Source of the DNA: Tieghemostelium lacteum
Taxonomy: Eukaryota > Evosea > Eumycetozoa > Dictyosteliales > Raperosteliaceae
Length of the DNA stretch: 64,000 bases
Direction of reading: 5' to 3'
NCBI GenBank assembly: GCA_001606155.1
Contig: LODT01000001.1
Coordinates: 682,001-746,000, forward strand
A program made the position numbers and the translations under genes. Of the stretch, positions 8,602 to 19,782 are shown piece by piece; position 1 is the stretch's first letter, and every line of letters begins with the position of its first letter. The notes under the pieces were generated by a model that saw nothing but the letters and a program-made list of their open reading frames with translations, made no database searches and was not told the DNA's origin.

Positions 8602-10811
8602 ATGACAAGATCATTTTTAAATAATGTAATATTATTCATTGTATTGTTAAGTTGTATTATAACAGTTACACAATCGATTAAAGTCGCAGTTTTGGCAACT
8701 GGTGGACCAGAAGATTTGGGATTCAATTACCAAGTTAATCAAGCCAAAGTAAATGCAGAAAAAGCATTAAACCTCAGAGAAGTCTATTATTTCTCAGATA
8801 TTCCAATTCCAGAATCTAAAGAATTCATTTATAATCTTTGTGAAAGTGGTTACAATCTAATTATTGTTTCCACCTTGGATTATCTATCAGGAGCAAGAGA
8901 AGCTGCAAAAGCATATCCAAATGTTCAATTTCTATTAAGAGGTTCTGGTGCTACCTCCAGTAATATTCAATCAGTTACCTATAATTTTATTTCTGCAAAT
9001 TATGTTACTGGTTATTTTGCTGGTATGTTTTATAAATTTATATATATAGCTTCATATTTTATATTAATATTATAAATTTAAAATTAGGTTTAATGACAAA
9101 ATCTAAAATTATTGGATATGTAACACCTGGACCACCAGCATCATCAAATTATGCAGCACATGCATTTTATGTTGGTGCTAAAAATAGTAATCCCGATATT
9201 GAATCAATGTATTTTTATTCAACAGGATCATGGTTAAATCCAGAGATTTCAGCAGGTGCCGCTAATAGTTTGCTGAGTGACTATGGTGTTGATGTTATTG
9301 GTCAAACTCAAGATGATATGAGTGTCCAAATTGAAGCTGTTGATAGAGGTTATATTGGTATAGGTACCAATGGTTTTAATCAAAAAGAGGTATTTGGTGA
9401 TAAGATTGCTCTATCTTATGTTCTCGATTGGACATCTGTATTTGTTGATCTCATTCAAAAGAATATTGATCACCCAGATGGTAACTACACCAAAACCAAT
9501 TATTATGGTGATTGGGATAACAGTTTCCTCACTTATACTCACAGTCGTAGTTTAGATCCACAAGTTAAGTCAATTCTAGATGAAATCATTTTGAATTTTA
9601 CCGCAGTTCCCAAAGCAATGGCACCATTCTTTTGTAATGATTACAATAAATATACATTCTCAGCTACCTATTTGACTGGTGCTGAACTCAATTGTATATC
9701 TCAAGCTAGATTCCAGAACATGTCTGATCCATACCCTGGTATGACTTGGTTAGGTAATTACACCATCCCCATTACTCTCAAAGAGGTTCCAAAAACATTT
9801 ACTCGTGCTTTTACAGCTACATCTGGTGCACTCATTCTATTAGCTCTCATTTTGGAAGCTGTCATCTACATTAACAAGGATAAACCAATTATAAGATCAG
9901 CATCTCCAATCTTTTGTATTCTCATTATTATGGGTGGTATTATTGTGTATGCAAGTATCATTCTTTGGACAGTTTCACCAACCACTGCAACATGTAATGC
10001 TCGTTATTGGTTAGTATCTATTGGTTTCACCACTCTTATTGGTTCCATGGTAGTAAAGAATTTCCGTATTTGGTTAATTTTTGATAATCCAGAACTCAAA
10101 ACTATCAAAATTACCAATTATCAATTGTTCCCATGGGTAGCTGGTTTATTGGTAATCAATGCACTTTTAGTTGCAATCATTACTGCCAGTGGTGATTTAA
10201 AAATGGTTGAAGTTATGGGTATTGATGATTTAACTAAATATCAATATATGCAAGTTTGTAAGATGAATAATTCCGGTGCTATAGCTTTATACATACTTTT
10301 AGCCTATTTTGCTCTATTGCTATTAGTTGGTGTCTTTGTATCATGGAAGATTCGTATCGTAGATATTGCAGAGTTTAATGAATCTAAACCAATTGCCAAT
10401 ACCCTCTATGCCATCAGTTTCTCACTTTTTGTTATTGTATCTCTAGTCGTATCACCTCAATATTATTTAGATCAACAAATGATCTTGTGTATTGCTGGTC
10501 TATTTATGGCAACTGCTGCACTTGGTATTCTTTTTGTTCCAAAACTCTATGGTCTTGCAACTAGAGGTTCAAGTACTGAGCAATTATTCTCCATGAAAAA
10601 ATCCTCTATTGCCTCTTCAAGATCTAGTGCCTCCAAGAATAGTTCCAATCCAGACAGTGGTGACTCTGGTAAAAGTAGTCATAATCCACACAATTACTAT
10701 AAAAAATCAACAAACAATGTTTTGGCTGAATTTACTGATGAGTCGATTTCTGATCAAGAAGATGAATCAAATGATTTACCAATTGAAAATACCAATTCTA
10801 ATCGTGTATAA
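8602..10811 (+). CDS. Grl-type class C GPCR (GABA-B receptor-like) with BMP/PnrA ectodomain, copy 1
   Basis: Spliced over the intron 9023..9087 (GTATGT...AATTAG, 65 bp) the product is 714 residues. Order: signal peptide (about 1-26), an extracellular BMP/PnrA-like periplasmic-binding fold with NDLGF-type start (EDLGFNYQVNQAKVNAE) and the TQDDM...GxGTNGF ligand-cleft region, then a class C seven-helix domain (about 382-630). The conserved cysteine pair expected for that domain is present (TATCNARYW and QVCKMN). The cytosolic tail is Ser-rich and acidic. In Dictyostelium, Grl proteins are plasma-membrane receptors acting in development and GABA/SDF signalling; which member this is cannot be said. 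It is the first of three tandem copies in the same orientation. Confidence 0.93.
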
Positions 10812-11894
10812 AAAAAAACCATTATAAAAAATAATACATATAATAATAATAATATCAAATAATTTTTTTTTTAAAATATAAAAAAGAAAAATATAATGAT
10901 TCGAACGAATAATAATAATATTTATATATAAATAAAAATAAAATAAAAATGTATAGAAATCAAATAATGTTTAAAAAAAAAATCAAAAAGAAAAGACACA
11001 GAACAGAAAAAAAAATATCATTGAAATCAAAAAATATATTTAAAGTTTCATATGGAAAAAACGAGGCCTTGCTTGTTTTTAATCAATATATATTTATTAG
11101 AATAATCGTCTACAGAATTGATTTTTAAACTAAAAACCATTTTAGGGCTTATACAGCTTTAATTTTGATTTTTTTAACTTCCAATGGTTGATTAGTTAAG
11201 AATTAATGATATCATATCAATTTTCAAGCAAAACAGATAAAAATTAATTTTTTTTAATTTTTATTTTTTTTTTATCAAATCAAATATGCAAAAATAAACC
11301 TTTCTCAAAAGTCGGGGTAATCCACAACCGAAATGAACAAAAATGAAAAACCGACAATAATCAGATTAGTTGAATTGTCCCTCAGCAAATGACATGAATA
11401 TTATAAATAACCAATCAAAAACCCTCACATCAAAAACCATCCAATAACAAAGATTTAATGTGTTCATTGTCAAATAACGCCATTTTTTATGATATTTTTA
11501 AATTTTCAGAGCAAAATGGTAGTTTACCTGAAAAAATCCCAAAGATCAAACAGAGATATAAACACAACCTACCCAATAAATATACACAGATCTATCTTTC
11601 AATATAAATTTGAAAAGAATATATGTAAATTTCGGTTGTCGTAATTGATTTTCATCCATTTAATAGATTGATTAGTTATTTTACTTCTAAATCAGAATTT
11701 TTTTTTTTTATAAACTATAGTTTTCTAAATTTCTAATAGACATAGATTGATATTTGTATCTTTTATTTCAAATCACCACATTATATATATTTATAAATCT
11801 TCAAATCTTTTTTTTTCTGTTTTTTCTGTTATTTTCTTCATTTGAAAAATATCTTTACATTTTGATTATTAATTTTTGTAAAATTTAATTTTAA
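10812..11894. other. Intergenic between Grl copies 1 and 2
   Basis: About 1.1 kb of AT-rich sequence without a defensible frame. A somewhat less AT-rich stretch at 11290-11560 may hold regulatory sites. A T-run at 11700-11710 and TATATATAT at 11783-11791 precede the next start. Confidence 0.55.
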
Positions 11895-14228
11895 ATGAAA
11901 TATTTATATATATATATTTATTTATTAATATCCGTCTCAACTGTTTTATCAATTTATGATGAAAATATAAAAATTGCAATTATATCATCAGAACATCCAA
12001 ATGATTTAGGATATAATTATCAAGTTAATGAAGCCAAAGTTAATGTTGAAAAATATCTCAAATTGAGAAATGTAAATTATTTTAGTGGTGTACATGATGA
12101 TCCATATATATTTATGGAAAATCTAATTGTAAATGAAGGTTATAAAATTATAATTGTTGCAACTTATGATTTTACCTATCAAGCTGCTGATTTATCAGAT
12201 CATTATCCAAACACTCAATTTCTAACTAGAACGGTATATTCCAAAGATAATACAAAACAAAATAATTTACAATATGTAAATTATGATTTTGCTGGTGCAA
12301 ATTTTTTTACTGGTTTATTTGCTGGTATATATTTATATTTTTATAAAAGTGTATATATTTATATTAATTTTTTATTTTTTTTAATGAATATAGGATATGC
12401 AACAAAAACAAATAAAGTTGGATATATACAACCTGGAGAACCAATATCAGGAGAATATCCAGCACATGCATTTTTTTTAGGAGCAAGAATGGCAAATCCG
12501 AATGTTGAAGCTTATAATATAATTACAGGATCTTGGAGTAACATTGAAATTTCTAGTAGAGCAACACAGAAATTAATTGATGATTATAATGTTGATATAT
12601 TTGGTCAAACACAAGATGATATGACAGTTAGTATAACAGCAGTTGATAATGGATTTGTTGGTATGGGTACCAATGGTTTCAATCAACAAAAGGTATTTGG
12701 TGATAAGATTGGTTTCAGTTATATTTTAAATTGGACTGATTGTTTTTTGGATTTGGTAATTAATACAATGGATCATCCAGATGGTAATTTTAATCACACT
12801 ACTTGTTATGGTACTTGGGGCAATGGATTTTTAACTTATAATTTTGCAACCAATATTGATCCTTTTATAATTGAAGAGATGGAAAAGAAATTAGATCCAA
12901 TAATTGCAGATGATTCAAAATTATTCTTTTGTTCACAGTTAAATCCATATCTATTTAATGGCTCTCTTTTGGATACTAATAATTGTGTATTGGAATCAGA
13001 TTATTTTTTTAATCTAACTGATCCATATCCTGGAATGACATCATTGGGAGTCTATCAAATTCCATTAACATTAAAACAAGTACCACAACCATTTACCTAT
13101 GGTATATGTATAGCATGTGGTATATTAATTCTATTGGCATTAATTATGCAAGTTATAGTTTGGATGAATAAGAATCGTTCCATTATACGTTCAGCATCAC
13201 CAATATTTTGTTTGCTAATTATTATGGGTGGTATTTTGGTTTATATTGGTATTATATTTTGGTCTATTCCACCAACTAATGCTAGATGTAATCTTAGAAT
13301 TTGGTTTGTATCTATTGGTTTTACCATTCTAATTGGTTCGTTGGTAGTAAAGAATTTCCGTATTTGGTTAATTTTTGATAATCCAGAGTTAAAAACTATA
13401 AAAATTACCAATTATCAATTAATTCCATGGATCGGTGCATTGATATTGATTAATGGTATCTTAATGGGTGCCATTACAGGTGCAGGAGATTTAAAATCCA
13501 TTATGGAAATTGGTACTGATGATTTGGGTAAATATGAATTTCAAAATGTTTGTCAGATGTCCAATAGAGGTTCAATACCATTATATATTCTGTTAGGTTA
13601 TTTTGCAGTATTATTATTAATTGGTGTATTTGTATCATGGAAAATTCGTATTGTTGATATTGCAGAATTTAATGAATCCAAACCAATTGCCAATACTCTC
13701 TATGCCATCAGTTTTTCTTTGTTTATTATAATATCATTGGTAGTATCACCACAATATTATATGGATGAACAAATTATATTGGCTATAGCAGGATTATTTA
13801 TGGCAACAGCTGCATTAGCAATTATATTTATACCAAAAATCTATGGTTTAATTATTAAACCAGCAAGTTTAGATAATACCTTATATACCAAAAAGAAATC
13901 ATCAGTTAGTACTAGTAGATCAAGTGGATCAAAAAATAGTAATGGTAATAGTAATGAAGTTAAATCTGTTGATTCTCAAAATAGAGTAAATAACAGTACC
14001 GATGTAAAAAAGAGTAAAAATAGTAAAAATAGTAAAAATTCAAATCAACCACAACAATTAAATAATATAATGTTAAAAGATTTTACTGATGAATCTGATT
14101 TATCAGAAGAACCTGATAATGTATCAGATCATCAACCAACTATTCCAAAAGAAAATATTTTGGTTTTGGCAGAATTCACTGACGACAGTGATTTATCCGA
14201 CAATGAATATATTCAAGAAAATGTATAG
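11895..14228 (+). CDS. Grl-type class C GPCR with BMP/PnrA ectodomain, copy 2
   Basis: The continuous frame hides an in-frame 69-bp intron at 12325..12393 (GTATAT...AATATAG). Removing it restores FAG-YATKTNKVGYIQPGEP, which aligns with both neighbours, and gives 754 residues. It has a signal peptide (to about residue 19), the BMP-like domain with HPNDLGYNYQVNEAKV and GQTQDDM...GMGTNGF, and seven helices including KNFRIWLIFDNPELKTIKIT and VSWKIRIVDIAEFNESKP, near-identical to the neighbours. The tail is long and Ser/Asn-rich with two copies of a (D/E)FTD(E/D)SDLS motif. The ectodomain is more diverged than the helices, which fits ligand diversification after tandem duplication. Confidence 0.93.
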   Translation: MKYLYIYIYLLISVSTVLSIYDENIKIAIISSEHPNDLGYNYQVNEAKVNVEKYLKLRNVNYFSGVHDDPYIFMENLIVNEGYKIIIVATYDFTYQAADLSDHYPNTQFLTRTVYSKDNTKQNNLQYVNYDFAGANFFTGLFAGIYLYFYKSVYIYINFLFFLMNIGYATKTNKVGYIQPGEPISGEYPAHAFFLGARMANPNVEAYNIITGSWSNIEISSRATQKLIDDYNVDIFGQTQDDMTVSITAVDNGFVGMGTNGFNQQKVFGDKIGFSYILNWTDCFLDLVINTMDHPDGNFNHTTCYGTWGNGFLTYNFATNIDPFIIEEMEKKLDPIIADDSKLFFCSQLNPYLFNGSLLDTNNCVLESDYFFNLTDPYPGMTSLGVYQIPLTLKQVPQPFTYGICIACGILILLALIMQVIVWMNKNRSIIRSASPIFCLLIIMGGILVYIGIIFWSIPPTNARCNLRIWFVSIGFTILIGSLVVKNFRIWLIFDNPELKTIKITNYQLIPWIGALILINGILMGAITGAGDLKSIMEIGTDDLGKYEFQNVCQMSNRGSIPLYILLGYFAVLLLIGVFVSWKIRIVDIAEFNESKPIANTLYAISFSLFIIISLVVSPQYYMDEQIILAIAGLFMATAALAIIFIPKIYGLIIKPASLDNTLYTKKKSSVSTSRSSGSKNSNGNSNEVKSVDSQNRVNNSTDVKKSKNSKNSKNSNQPQQLNNIMLKDFTDESDLSEEPDNVSDHQPTIPKENILVLAEFTDDSDLSDNEYIQENV

Positions 14229-14739
14229 TAAATAATAATTAAAAATATTTATAATATATAGAATTGTAACAAAAAATAGAAAAAGAAAGAATGATCTTTT
14301 TTATTCTAAAAATATAATTATTTGCAGTTGCAAAATTAATTAATAAAAATTAAACGATTGTTTTTATTAATCTGAACAATCACATATTAAAAAGTATCTT
14401 TTAAAATTAGAATAGTTATTGAAAAAAACGATTAAAAAATATCAAGGAAATATGAAAATTTAAAAAACAGTGGAAAAATTATTTGAAAAAATATGTTCAA
14501 ATTTTTAAAATTGTCCAATCAAAAAAAAGACTTTTTATGACAAGCTTTATTTATTTCGTCAAATGGCTGATTTCTCTATTTTTCTTTATGAAAAATACCA
14601 AAATATCATTGTTTTTATTTGAACTATGAGACGAAAGAGGTTTTTTTATAGAACAAAGATATCTCAAGTCGATTTGTGATTATTGTAGTTTTTTTTTTTT
14701 TCTTTTACTATCTTTTTTTTTAATACCAATAATAATAAA
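14229..14739. other. Intergenic between Grl copies 2 and 3
   Basis: About 510 bp of AT-rich sequence with T-runs close to the next start. No gene or repeat was seen. Confidence 0.55.
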
Positions 14740-17015
14740 ATGAAAATAATAATATTAACTTTATTAATATTATTATTTATCAATTTTACTAATTCACAAT
14801 CTAATCCAATAAAGATTGCAGTAATTAGTACCGAGAAACCAAATGATTTAGGATATAATTTTCAAGTTAATGATGCAAAAGTTGCAGTTGAAAAATATTT
14901 TAATTTATCAAATATCTTTTATTATAGTGCCATTGATAAAACAAAAAGTGAACAATTTATTAGAGATTTATGTGAAGATGGTTTTAAAATTATTTTAGTA
15001 CCAACATTGGATTACACAACACAAGCTAAAAAAGTTGCAACCTCCTATCCAAATGTTCAATTTTTAGTTAGAGGTAATAACACAGTTACAAATAATGTAA
15101 TTCATGTAAATTATAATTTTGTTGGTGCAAATTATATTACTGGTTATTTTGCTGGTTTAGTTACAAAAACTAATGTTATTGGTATTTATTAAAATAATAG
15201 TAATATTAACTATATTTAAATATACTAATATTTTTTTTAATAGGATATATTCAACCAGGACCAAAATCAATGAATAATTATCCAGGACATGCATTTTATT
15301 ATGGAGCCAAAAATGCAAATCCAAATGTTACAATGTATTGGTATACAACAGGGTCATGGTCAAATCCAGAGGTATCAGGAGGAGCTACCAAAAAATTAAT
15401 GGAAGAATATAATGTTGATATCTTTGGTCAAACACAAGATGATATGACAGTTAGTATTACTGCTGTTGATCAAGGACATATTGGTATGGGTACTAATGGA
15501 TTTGATCAACAAAAAATCTTTGGTGATAAGATTTCATTTAGTTATATTTTAAATTGGACTGATTGTTTTAAGGATTTTATAACTAATGTAATGGCCTATC
15601 CTGATGGTAATTGGCCAGGTCGTAGTAATGGTTATGGTAATTTTGATAATACATTTATGCCAGTGACATTTGGTAGAAAAGTTACACCAGAGATTAAACA
15701 AAAGGTTGATGATCATATTGTTTATTTTATGAATTTGGGTTTATTAAAGGCTCCATTTTATTGTGATGATGCTAATAAGTATATCTTTTCTGAAACTTTA
15801 TTAAATTCTGATGGTTGTATACTGCCTGCTCAATTTCAAAATATGACTGATCCATTACCTGGTATGACTTGGTTAGGTAATTATAGTATACCTATAACAT
15901 TACGTGAGGTACCAAAATCTTTTACCTATGGTTTTGTAATTGCATCTGGTGTTTTAATTTTCCTATCATTAATTTTAGAATTAATAATTTGGTTAAATAA
16001 GAATCGTTCAGTTATTAGATCAGCTTCACCAGTATTTTGTGAATTAATTGTTTTGGGTGGTATCATTGTTTATATTGGTATCATTCTTTGGACAATCCCA
16101 CCAACTAACGCTCTATGTAATGCTCGTTATTGGTTAGTATCTATTGGTTTTACAATTCTCATTGGTTCATTGGTAGTAAAGAATTTCCGTATTTGGTTAA
16201 TTTTTGATAATCCAGAGTTGAAAACTATTAAAATTACAAATTATCAATTGTTCCCATGGGTTGGTGGTTTAATTTTAATTAATGTTGTTTTGATGGCTGC
16301 TGTTAGTGGTGCTGGTGATTTATCAGTTATTGATGCTATGGGAATTGATGATTTGGGTAAATATGAATATATGCAAAAATGTCAAATGGTTAATGGTTCA
16401 AAAGGTACTATTCCATTATATATTCTATTGGGTTATTTTGCAGTATTATTATTAATTGGTGTATTTGTATCATGGAAAATTCGTATTGTTGATATTGCAG
16501 AATTTAATGAATCCAAACCAATTGCCAATACTCTCTATGCTATCAGTTTCTCTCTGTTTGTTATTGTATCTTTGGTTGCATCACCACAATATTATATTGA
16601 TCAACAAATGATTCTATGTATTGCTGGTTTGTTTATGACAACTGCTGCACTTGGTATTATATTTATTCCAAAGCTTTATGCTTTGGCAACTAGACAACAA
16701 ACTAAAAATTCACAATCTTCATTGTATACAAAGAAAAAATCTACTATTGCCTCTGCTCGTACAAGTAACAGTAAAAATCAATCAGATAGTAAAGATAGTC
16801 AAAATCAAAATCATAATCCAATGCAAAGTGAATTCACTGATGACAGTGATCTCTCTGAAGTCGATCAAAAACTTCCAGAATCTGGTCAAACTCTTTCAAA
16901 TAACAGAGTTTTTGAATTGGGTTCTGGTATGTCTGCTATTGCTTTAGGTAGTGATTTTACTTCTGATTCTGATCCAAATTCAATTGATAATAATAATAAT
17001 AATAATAATGTATAA
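14740..17015 (+). CDS. Grl-type class C GPCR with BMP/PnrA ectodomain, copy 3
   Basis: Two frames join over the intron 15182..15243 (GTATTT...TAATAG, 62 bp) to give 737 residues. The layout matches the two upstream copies: signal peptide (about 1-20), BMP/PnrA-like domain (EKPNDLGYNFQVNDAKV; GQTQDDM), class C seven-helix domain and a Ser-rich acidic tail with EFTDDSDLSE, ending in poly-Asn. The intron sits nine codons further downstream than in copies 1 and 2 (after NVIG rather than after YFAG), in the same phase. This gene closes the three-gene array; the tRNA/retroelement island begins about 180 bp further on. Confidence 0.93.
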
Positions 17016-17195
17016 TAGTAGTAATCAAAAAAATAATTCAAAAACAAAAAAAAAACTGAGATCAGTTTTATTTTTTTTTTTAATATATAATATAATATAT
17101 TTTTTTTTATAATCGAAATATATATAGAAACAATATTCTTTTTTAAATAAAAACAAAATTTACATAGAAATCAAAACTTTATTTTTTTACTCCAG

Positions 17196-17323
17196 TATAA
17201 CATGGTAAGGAGCATACTTATAAAAAAAATTTTTCTTCTTTTGTTAAGGCGTACCATTTGATACTCTTGTGCCCACTAGTAGGAGGTGGATCAAAAGAAA
17301 AAAAAAAAAAAAAAAAAAAAATT
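17196..17323. mobile_element. Short TRE-like non-LTR retroelement remnant upstream of tRNA-Arg
   Basis: The segment GGTAAGGAGCAT-CTTA, a T-run and GTTAAGGCGTACCATTTGATAC...CTAGTAGGAGGTGGATC match, in the same order, the 19.7-kb locus next to the LINE fragment. It ends in a run of about 24 A at 17300-17323. The end lies about 50 bp before tRNA-Arg, the distance at which Dictyostelium TRE5 elements insert upstream of tRNA genes. It carries no coding sequence. Which end of the element this is depends on orientation, which I cannot fix with certainty. Confidence 0.6.
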
Positions 17324-17374
17324 TTTTCTAAAAAAAATATATAGCCTTGATACAAAATTTTTTTTTAATGTCAA

Positions 17375-17446
17375 GGCTGTGTAGCACAGTGGAAGTGCGA
17401 TTGGCTACGAACCAATAGGTCGCAGGTTCGAAACCTGCCTCAGTCG
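17375..17446 (+). tRNA. tRNA-Arg(ACG)
   Basis: A 72-base cloverleaf: acceptor GGCTGTG/CTCAGTC, D arm GCAC...GTGC, anticodon stem ATTGG/CCAAT with loop CTACGAA (anticodon ACG, read as ICG), and T arm GCAGG-TTCGAAA-CCTGC (the B box). It is followed by a T-run at 17451 that would stop RNA polymerase III. The acceptor stem has one T-T mismatch and one G-T wobble, so the gene could be slightly decayed or the product edited. A TRE-like remnant ends about 50 bp upstream. Confidence 0.9.
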
Positions 17447-17932
17447 AAACTTTTTATTTTTTCTTTCCCAGGTGAATTAATGGTGTTTTGCTCCTGGAAT
17501 GCACAGTTAGGTATTTATATAGTAAAATTTCGAGTTACAAAAATTTGAGTTATTCTGTAGTAAAAATCAAAAATATCCAAAAAATCTTTTTTGTAATTCA
17601 GTGTAGTGGCTATAATTATTTTCACATAAGCGAAACTCCACCACAAACAACCACATCAGGAAACAGTAATTTAAATAGTATTTCTGGTATTGTTGATAGT
17701 ACAAGTGTATCATCAAAATTCTTTTGCCCACATTTGAAAAAATTTGATTTTTTTTACAGGTGATACAAAATAGCCTTATAAAATATCCAAAAAATCTTAT
17801 CTAACCCACCAAATAAAATTTTTTTTTTCACTTAACTTTTTTTTGCTCTATGAGAGCTCAAATATATATATAATTAATTTAAAATCACCTGTATATTTTA
17901 TTTAATATTTTTAATAACATAACATTTTCTTA
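17447..17932 (+). other. Spacer with a possible coding scrap
   Basis: Within this 485-bp gap, 17628..17760 reads as a coding-like scrap (SETPPQTTTSGNSNLNS...) with ordinary codon use, preceded by TTGTAATTCAG at about 17594-17604, a plausible acceptor. I find no start codon or upstream exon. It may be a fragment of a Ser/Thr-rich secreted protein gene. The rest is AT-rich promoter-like sequence before 17933. Confidence 0.3.
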
Positions 17933-18784
17933 ATGAATAGTGGTAATGAGAGTTTGGCAAATTCACAACAAGTGAAAAATAGGACTACTTATAGTAATAC
18001 AGTACAAGAGACGAATGAGTTTGACGAATTTGAAGCTGGGTTACTTTTGTCTAGTCTCTCACAAATAGCAGATATTAGAGACTCTATAATGGTGAATGAG
18101 ATGATAAACAGAGAGGAGAATATTGACATAGAAGTTATAAAACAGGCTGAGAGTAGAATCAATAACAAAAACAATAATAATAATATTAATAATAATAATA
18201 ATAATAATGATGAAATTTTTAGCACTCAGTCAATGTTGTATGAAGATATTATAGAATCTTACCCTGATTTATTAAGCAAAAAGAACGAAGCACTAATGAA
18301 AAAAATATTTGGATCCAGACAACCACAGGAGGCACTTACAGAAGGGGACCATTTAAAAGCATATCAAGCTGAATTGGACAGTTTAATTGGTTCGAAGGAA
18401 GGAGAATACTTTTGTAAAGTGGATGGCTGCCAAATAACAAGCAAGAAATTGTATAATGCTCGTAGACATGTGTGGAGGTACCACAACACTCAAGTAAAAG
18501 AAAGGAAAAAACAGATACCTTTAATGCCAGGAGCTCCCAAAATCATAGTTCCTGAGGATCACGTTAAATGCGAACATATTGGATGCAAAGTAGTAGTTGT
18601 AAAAAGAAACTATTCCAACCATAGTATAACTGAACATCATGCTGGTGTTCCTGATTTCGATTGCTCTAGTTGTCCAAAGTGCAATAAAATTAAATATAAA
18701 ATATATCAACTTATTAATCTTAAGAGATTCAACAAAACATCTAATACAAGTAAGTATAGTTACCAACGAGAATTACAAATGTAA
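17933..18784 (+). CDS. Protein with two C2H2 zinc fingers
   Basis: 283 residues from ATG 17933. After a poly-Asn tract (about 78-92) come two C2H2-type fingers: YFCKVDGCQ...RRHVWRYH at about 158-183 and VKCEHIGCK...NHSITEHH at about 212-235. Both have Cys-x4-Cys-x12-His-x4-His spacing, and a CSSCPKC pair follows. DNA or RNA binding is likely. A strong donor (GTAAGT, 18750) lies close to the stop, so the C-terminus may continue in an unseen exon. The gene sits alone inside the tRNA/retroelement island. It could be a host transcription factor or a leftover of a mobile element; it resembles no transposase I know. Confidence 0.65.
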   Translation: MNSGNESLANSQQVKNRTTYSNTVQETNEFDEFEAGLLLSSLSQIADIRDSIMVNEMINREENIDIEVIKQAESRINNKNNNNNINNNNNNNDEIFSTQSMLYEDIIESYPDLLSKKNEALMKKIFGSRQPQEALTEGDHLKAYQAELDSLIGSKEGEYFCKVDGCQITSKKLYNARRHVWRYHNTQVKERKKQIPLMPGAPKIIVPEDHVKCEHIGCKVVVVKRNYSNHSITEHHAGVPDFDCSSCPKCNKIKYKIYQLINLKRFNKTSNTSKYSYQRELQM

Positions 18785-19558
18785 TATCAATAATAATAAC
18801 TAATGACATAAACTCTTTAGATCCAATCTATAAAAAATAGGTTTCTTATACTGTTGTCTATGTTAGTATTTATTAAAAAAAAAAATTGGACCATCCACAA
18901 AATTTTGTGTTATTTGTTTAAATGATATTTGACTCAAATGACAGTTTACTAATTTCTAAACCTACCAATCTCTTATCTCTAACAGGGATAATAACCAAAT
19001 AAATACCAGTACAGATTGGCATTTACCCCAGAGGAAATTATTCCATCATTAGATAAAGTCGATGTCAATTCAGTGATATTAATCAATAACCCTAAACCCA
19101 TAAATATTATGCAAAAATTCTGAGACCAACAATTATTTATTTACATTTCAACATCTTCACAACAAGAATTGATCAAAGTAAAAGTAATATTGTTCACTCT
19201 GCGCAATGTTATAGCAGACTGGATAAATTTTTTTAATAATCTTGAAAATTACTGGCAATATCAATAAAACTTTGACATTTACCCCCATGATTTTGTAATT
19301 AAATAATTTTCAAAGTAACATTCCAATTATTGGGGTATTTATTTCTATCTTTTATTTTAGTTTAGAACAGGACATATTCTTCACAATGAATTGTGTGAGT
19401 AAAAAAAGGATACTTTTATAAGTACTTTGGTAAATCAAAGGACTTTACTTGAATTATATTCCAAATATCCAATAATCATAATAATAATATCTAAATCATC
19501 ATTTATATAATAATTTAATAAAATACATTCATTCATTCGAAATTTTCCATATTAACAT
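18785..19558. other. Intergenic, AT-rich
   Basis: About 770 bp with no convincing frame. ACCCATAA at 19096-19103 matches the DUSE promoter element of Dictyostelium small RNA genes, but I cannot show a structured RNA downstream. The 60 bp before 19559 are very AT-rich. Confidence 0.4.
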
Positions 19559-19704
19559 TGTTGTAAAGTACTAAGTATTAACAGTTACGCTAAAAGGTCT
19601 TAAGATGATAGTTATCCATTCCTGACTACCTTTTATGTATACTTTATACTAATCTATATTGTACTCTTGTAACTTGGTAAGGAACATTCTTACATTGTTT
19701 TAAA
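19559..19704. repeat. 146-bp direct repeat, left copy
   Basis: Begins TGTTGTAAAGTACTAAG and ends ACATTGTTTTAAA. It matches 20788..20933 with about two substitutions (GTTATCC/GTCATCC and GGAACATT/GGAGCATT). The inner 136 bp run TG...CA, but the match continues 10 bp beyond. Confidence 0.9.
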
Positions 19705-19782
19705 CATTTTTTTTTTGTTAAAGGCGTACCAATTGATACCCTTATGCCCAGACCCCTAACATGTAGGAGTTGGATCTAAAGT

